Below are positions 5,088-8,518 of a stretch of DNA of 8,518 nt, one piece after another. The stretch lies in contig DVEE01000153.1 in assembly GCA_015295885.1 (NCBI GenBank), forward strand, positions 1 to 8,518, given 5' to 3'. The stretch's first letter is position 1. Every line of letters starts with the position of its first letter. A program made the position numbers and the translations under genes. Below the pieces are notes generated by a model. The model saw only the letters and a list, made by a program, of their open reading frames with translations, was not told where the DNA came from and ran no database searches. Source of the stretch: Leptolyngbyaceae cyanobacterium M65_K2018_010. Its GTDB lineage: Bacteria; Cyanobacteriota; Cyanobacteriia; Phormidesmidales; Phormidesmidaceae.

Positions 5088-6803
5088 TTGGGTAACACCG
5101 CTTACCGACGTCTTGGGGCGGGGTCCTTGGAGGCAGGTAGAACTTTGGTGCATTCGAACCTATCCCTGAGTCAACTGTTGAACCAACCCTCGCAGTTTGA
5201 GAAAGGCCATGGGGGAGGCTTTCAGGCTGACCTGAGCGGAGTTGGGGCAAGGCCTGCACCGCCGCAGGAGAGCATGGCCGGGGGACATGGTTTACCCCTG
5301 GCAGAGGCCCGGCACCAGGCTGAACAGGAATGGCTCAGTGGCATTGCGGCTCTGGTTAAGTTGCTCCTGGAGCAGCCTCGGATGCCAAGACCCAATCCCC
5401 AGCCAGGGCTAGCCCCTCCCCCCTTAGGAGTGGTTCTATCCGGCCCCTTCCCGGTCTTGCCCGATCGTCTGATGGGGCAACCTCTCTCCCAATGGCTATT
5501 GGTGCCAGAACCCCTGGAGCGAATTCTGGCGGTAGCCCGGCCGCTATTACCGGGCCAGGGCCAGAAGCAGGGGCAAGCGCTGGCCTGTGACCTGCCCATG
5601 ATTCCCCTGGCCGCCGAAGACCCCCTGGCTCGGGAACGGTTTTGCCTCTTGCTCACCGCTCACTTTAGTCTGGTGCTGGTCCTGGGAGAGACGGATCAGG
5701 GCCAGCCCCTCTTTCAGTTTTCCTTTGACCCAGAGATAGTAGAGCGAGCCTGGCACCAACTGCGCGATCGCATCGCCCGCAGTCGGCCTCCTCTGCTGCC
5801 CAGTATTGACCAGGCCGTAGGGCAGTTCCCTCCGGTCACTCCAGATTACCGGCTGGTCACCCAATACAGTCACTTGCTTCTGCAGCAACTCCGACCCCGG
5901 AGCAGGGGGTCGACCGCGCCAGTGGCGGCCCCCAGCCCCGTGCAGTTTGCCGCCCTGGAATTGCCGAGTCGTCCTACCTTGCCAGGTAGGGACCCAGCCA
6001 TGGCTCCCCCCGCCGCTGACCTGAACGGCGGGGTAGAGGCTGACCTGAACGCGGCCTGGAAGGTTGAGGCTAGCCCCACCCCAGGCAGCGATACGGAATT
6101 GCTCAAGGCCATGGCCCACGAGATTCGTACCCCTCTGACCACCATCCGCACCCTAACCCGGTCATTGCTCAGGCGCAAAGATTTGAGCGAAGCGGTCACC
6201 CAGCGCCTGAGGGCGATTGATCGGGAATGTACCCAGCAAATCGATCGCTTTAATCTCATTTTTCGGGCGGTAGAACTGGAAACCGAGGCCCATAAGCAAC
6301 CTAAATCTCCACTTTCAGCCATTTCCTTAACCCAACTGTTTCAGGAGGCGATACCCCTCTGGCAACAGCAGGTCAGCCGCCGCAACCTGACCCTGACCGT
6401 CAACCTGCCACCCCAGCTCCCCATGGTCAATAGTGACCCAACCATGCTGAATCAGGTACTGACGGGCCTGATTGATCGCTTTACCCACAGTCTGCCTCCC
6501 TACAGCCATATTGATTTATCGGTGACCTTGGCCGGGCACCAACTGAAGTTGCAGTTTCAATCCCAGCCCTGTGCCGAGGCCCAAGGGGCCTCTGACGATG
6601 CCGTAGACACCCTCCTGTCGTCCCCCTTTAAAGCCCTGGGGCAGTTACTGATCTTTCAACCGGAAACCGGCGGTCTCAGCCTTAACCTCCAAGCTACTAA
6701 AAACCTGTTCCAGGCCCTAGGGGGCAAATTGATCGTGCGGCATCGTCCCCAGGCAGGGGAAGTGCTGACGGTGTTTTTACCCTTGGAGACCCGCACCCTG
6801 TAG
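5088..6803 (+). CDS. Soluble histidine-kinase-like protein with degenerate ATP-binding domain
   Basis: This 571-residue protein has no membrane segments. The N-terminal 270 residues form a sensor-like region with conserved-looking strands (FCLLLTAHFSLVLVLGE, 185-201; FSFDPEIVERAW, 211-222; then QFPPVTPDYRLV). It recalls sensor modules of cyanobacterial soluble kinases, possibly DICT/GAF-like. A Pro/Ala-rich linker follows (about 270-330). The dimerisation domain carries an intact H-box MAHEIRTPL with phosphoacceptor His344. The C-terminal part has the order of a HATPase domain but is eroded. At the N-box position the sequence is GLIDRFTHSLP, with Arg464 where the Asn should be. No DxGxG box is visible, and the G2 box is reduced to TGGLSLNL, followed by FQALGG. 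It may therefore be a pseudokinase, a phosphotransfer partner or a very divergent kinase. The start is uncertain: TTG 5088 has AAGGGG only three bases away, while TTG 5145 or GTG 5148 downstream have GGAGG/AGG further upstream. Confidence 0.75.
   Translation: MGNTAYRRLGAGSLEAGRTLVHSNLSLSQLLNQPSQFEKGHGGGFQADLSGVGARPAPPQESMAGGHGLPLAEARHQAEQEWLSGIAALVKLLLEQPRMPRPNPQPGLAPPPLGVVLSGPFPVLPDRLMGQPLSQWLLVPEPLERILAVARPLLPGQGQKQGQALACDLPMIPLAAEDPLARERFCLLLTAHFSLVLVLGETDQGQPLFQFSFDPEIVERAWHQLRDRIARSRPPLLPSIDQAVGQFPPVTPDYRLVTQYSHLLLQQLRPRSRGSTAPVAAPSPVQFAALELPSRPTLPGRDPAMAPPAADLNGGVEADLNAAWKVEASPTPGSDTELLKAMAHEIRTPLTTIRTLTRSLLRRKDLSEAVTQRLRAIDRECTQQIDRFNLIFRAVELETEAHKQPKSPLSAISLTQLFQEAIPLWQQQVSRRNLTLTVNLPPQLPMVNSDPTMLNQVLTGLIDRFTHSLPPYSHIDLSVTLAGHQLKLQFQSQPCAEAQGASDDAVDTLLSSPFKALGQLLIFQPETGGLSLNLQATKNLFQALGGKLIVRHRPQAGEVLTVFLPLETRTL
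6015..6051 (+). repeat. Short in-frame direct repeat in the kinase linker
   Basis: GCTGACCTGAACG occurs at 6015-6027 and 6039-6051, 24 bp apart, giving ADLNGGVE then ADLNAAWK in the linker before the H-box domain. A related copy with one change lies at 5225-5237 (ADLSG). The pair looks like a small tandem duplication of eight codons within a flexible segment. Confidence 0.5.
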
Positions 6804-6820
6804 AGCGCAAGGGAGGGATG

Positions 6821-6847
6821 GGCTCCGGTCAAAGTTTGACTGGGGCT
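6821..6847 (+). other. Stem-loop between the kinase-like gene and aroA
   Basis: Positions 6821-6833 pair with 6835-6847 without a mismatch when read as rightward RNA. Ten pairs are Watson-Crick and three are G-U. With a realistic 3-5 nt loop, 11-12 pairs remain. The centre is a perfect DNA palindrome, GTCAAA-G-TTTGAC (6828-6840). No T-run follows, so it is not a standard intrinsic terminator. It lies 17 bp after the kinase-like stop and 71 bp before the preferred aroA ATG. It may be an RNA processing or attenuation element, or the inner palindrome may be an operator. Confidence 0.6.
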
Positions 6848-6860
6848 AACCACCAAGGGT

Positions 6861-6875
6861 GAGGGGACGACCCTC
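6861..6875 (+). other. Second small stem-loop in the aroA leader
   Basis: GAGGG (6861-6865) and CCCTC (6871-6875) form a 5-bp stem around GACGA. A competing pairing is AGGGT (6856-6860) with ACCCT (6870-6874). It sits on the alternative GTG start of aroA at 6859 and would tend to hide it. Confidence 0.3.
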
Positions 6876-6918
6876 GGGAAACGGTAGGATGGGCTACGGC
6901 TCCTTATATTTTCCTTCC

Positions 6919-8286
6919 ATGACCGCCCGCATCCAGCTAAGCCAACCGGCCCCTGCCACCCCCCACCAAACCCTGACCCTAGAGTTTCCCGTTGAGGGGG
7001 TAGCCCTAGGCGGCCGGGTGCAGATTCCGGGCGACAAGTCCATCTCCCACCGATCGCTCATGTTGGGCGCGATCGCCCAGGGCGAAACCCGCATTCAGGG
7101 CCTCTTGCTCGGGGAAGACCCGCGGAGTACGGCGGCCTGCTTTCAGGCCCTGGGGGTCCAGATATCTCCCCTGGAAGAGGACTGGGTGACGGTGCAGGGA
7201 GTGGGCCTGGGCCACCTGCAGGAGCCGGTTGATGTCTTGAATGCCGGTAACTCAGGCACCACCCTGCGGTTGATGCTGGGGCTACTGGCCTCCCACCCCG
7301 ATCGCTTTTTTACAGTTACGGGGGATAGCTCGCTGCGATCGCGCCCCATGGACCGGGTGATTCAACCCCTGAGCCAGATGGGAGCCCAAATTTGGGGTCG
7401 TCAGGGCAATCGGCTGGCCCCCCTGGCCGTGCGCGGCATGGGTCTAAAGCCCATGCATTACCACTCCCCAGTCGCCTCTGCCCAGGTTAAATCCTGCCTG
7501 CTGCTGGCTGGATTGATGACCGAGGGGGCGACCACCGTGACCGAGCCCAGCCTGTCGCGGGACCATAGCGAGCGCATGCTACGGGCCTTTGGGGCTGACC
7601 TCACCGTAGATCCGGAAACCTGTAGCGTCACGGTCCATGGCCCGGCTATCCTCACCGGCCAGACCATTATCGTCCCTGGGGACATGAGCTCCGCCGCCTT
7701 CTGGCTGGTGGCTGGGGCGATTACCCCCGGCTCTGATCTAGTGGTAGAAAACGTGGGTATCAACCCCACCCGCACGGGTATTCTCGATGCCCTTCAGGCC
7801 ATGGAGGCCGACATTACCCTGGAAAATCCTCGGGAAGTCACCGGCGAACCCGCGGCCGATCTACGGGTGCGGTACAGTACCCTGCAGGCCGGCCAATTCG
7901 GCGGTGATCTGATCCCTCGCATGATTGACGAGATTCCCATTCTGGCGATCGCGGCCCTGTTTGCTTCAGGGACGACGGTGATTACCGACGCCGCTGAACT
8001 ACGGGTCAAGGAGTGCGATCGCATCACGGCCATGGCCACCCAACTCGCTAAACTGGGCGCCAAGGTTGAAGAACGCCCCGATGGCCTGGCCATCGAGGGA
8101 GGTATCCCCCTGCGGGGCAATGTCGTGGATAGCTGCGGCGACCATCGGGTGGCGATGAGTTTGGCCATTGCCAGCCTGCGGGCCCAGGGGCAAACCCAAA
8201 TTCAACGGGCTGAGGCCGCTGCCGTGTCCTACCCCAGCTTCAACCAGACCCTAGCCCACCTCTGTGGGTTAGCCCTAGTCAACTGA
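6919..8286 (+). CDS. aroA: 3-phosphoshikimate 1-carboxyvinyltransferase (EPSP synthase)
   Basis: This cytoplasmic enzyme joins shikimate-3-phosphate and phosphoenolpyruvate to form EPSP, the sixth step of the shikimate pathway. Using the ATG at 6919 the protein has 455 residues, normal for cyanobacterial members. Visible motifs are PGDKSISHR (37-45, substrate-binding Lys40), NAGNSGTTLR (108-117, PEP/glyphosate region with Gly113), SAQVK (187-191), RDHSE (214-218), NPTR (282-285), DEIP (337-340, catalytic Asp337) and ELRVKECDR (360-368). GDKS, SAQxK, RxHSE and NxTR together are the set used to define class II EPSP synthases. Position 366 is Cys where Ser or Thr is usual. In-frame starts at GTG 6859 and ATG 6889 would add residues that do not resemble the family, and none of the three starts has a good Shine-Dalgarno sequence. 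It contains four HIP1 sites. It may be co-transcribed with the kinase-like gene 115 bp upstream, subject to the stem-loop between them. Confidence 0.96.
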   Translation: MTARIQLSQPAPATPHQTLTLEFPVEGVALGGRVQIPGDKSISHRSLMLGAIAQGETRIQGLLLGEDPRSTAACFQALGVQISPLEEDWVTVQGVGLGHLQEPVDVLNAGNSGTTLRLMLGLLASHPDRFFTVTGDSSLRSRPMDRVIQPLSQMGAQIWGRQGNRLAPLAVRGMGLKPMHYHSPVASAQVKSCLLLAGLMTEGATTVTEPSLSRDHSERMLRAFGADLTVDPETCSVTVHGPAILTGQTIIVPGDMSSAAFWLVAGAITPGSDLVVENVGINPTRTGILDALQAMEADITLENPREVTGEPAADLRVRYSTLQAGQFGGDLIPRMIDEIPILAIAALFASGTTVITDAAELRVKECDRITAMATQLAKLGAKVEERPDGLAIEGGIPLRGNVVDSCGDHRVAMSLAIASLRAQGQTQIQRAEAAAVSYPSFNQTLAHLCGLALVN

Positions 8287-8362
8287 ACCCAAGCATTAAC
8301 ACTTCTACCGTAGCTTTGGGCACACTCTCATAGATGCCGAAGGGGCACTGTACCCAAACTTC

Positions 8363-8518
8363 ATGTGGCGACCGTTGAGAAACTTCATTAGTAGCCTAAC
8401 CACCTACGGTGAACTCAGCCCCAACCTGGAGGCTCGCAGCCAGGTTAACCGGTGGTTGAGGTCGCGCCCCTGTTTAGCCAGAGAGGCCTGGTTTCGTCAA
8501 TGTTGGGGAACTTACCCG
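8363..8518 (+). CDS. Hypothetical protein, N-terminal part
   Basis: An ATG at 8363 opens a frame that continues for 52 codons to the window edge, so the 3' end is missing. The translation starts MWRPLRNFISSLTTYGEL and continues with PNLEARSQVNRWLRSRPCLAREAWF. It looks like a real soluble protein: regular alternation of hydrophobic and charged residues, helix-prone, with a W-R-P-C-L-x-R-E-x-W-F pattern. I have an impression of similar short openings in cyanobacterial proteins of unknown function but cannot name a family. No Shine-Dalgarno sequence is obvious, and the frame has no other usual start codon upstream before the TAA at 8297. It lies 76 bp after aroA on the same strand. Confidence 0.5.
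   Translation, partial: MWRPLRNFISSLTTYGELSPNLEARSQVNRWLRSRPCLAREAWFRQCWGTYP

Noticed and set aside
5056..5089. Possible intrinsic terminator after the ComFB-like gene
   Set aside because: The stem AGCC/GGCT is only 4 bp and CCTTTAAGG cannot form a loop, although TTTTT follows. Too weak to call.
5547..6322. Long minus-strand frames under the kinase-like gene
   Set aside because: They are antisense to a protein with recognisable motifs. Their content is low in complexity and unrelated to any family.
8288..8358. Terminator-like pairings after aroA (CCCAAGC with GCTTTGGG, or TTTGGG with CCCAAA)
   Set aside because: The pairings compete, the loops are long and no T-run follows.

Overview
The window looks like an ordinary chromosomal segment of a cyanobacterium. 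Three things support this. There are six perfect copies of the HIP1 octamer GCGATCGC (starting at 4185, 5764, 7069, 7335, 7945 and 8015), where a random sequence would hold about one per 65 kb. The acetolactate synthase and EPSP synthase read like the cyanobacterial versions of these enzymes. Several of the small uncharacterised proteins resemble types I associate with cyanobacteria. I see no mobile element, CRISPR array, rRNA or tRNA gene. Assignments come from reading motifs, not from database searches.

The left half is transcribed leftwards. From right to left it holds an unrecognised alpha/beta-hydrolase-like protein (4264-3641), a 349-bp non-coding leader, ilvB for the acetolactate synthase large subunit (3291-1444), a small single-pass membrane protein with an FtsL-like layout (1380-856), and the start of ftsI, a class B penicillin-binding protein (774 to beyond position 1). 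The last three genes are 63 and 81 bp apart with no clear terminator between them, so branched-chain amino acid synthesis and septal cell-wall synthesis may share a transcript.

A 368-bp AT-rich divergent region (4265-4632) separates this block from the right half, which is transcribed rightwards. The right half holds a small ComFB-like protein (4633-4989), a soluble histidine-kinase-like protein (5088-6803) whose phosphoacceptor box is intact but whose ATP-binding boxes are badly eroded, aroA for EPSP synthase (6919-8286), and the start of a hypothetical protein that runs off the window (8363-8518).

Two genes catalyse well-known biosynthetic steps: ilvB makes valine, leucine and isoleucine precursors, and aroA makes the EPSP of the shikimate pathway. 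The most interesting observations are a four-cysteine zinc-ribbon-like tail on the acetolactate synthase, the degenerate ATPase domain of the kinase-like protein, and a fully paired stem-loop between that gene and aroA whose G-U pairs favour folding only in the rightward transcript. I found no clear sign of a new multi-gene system.
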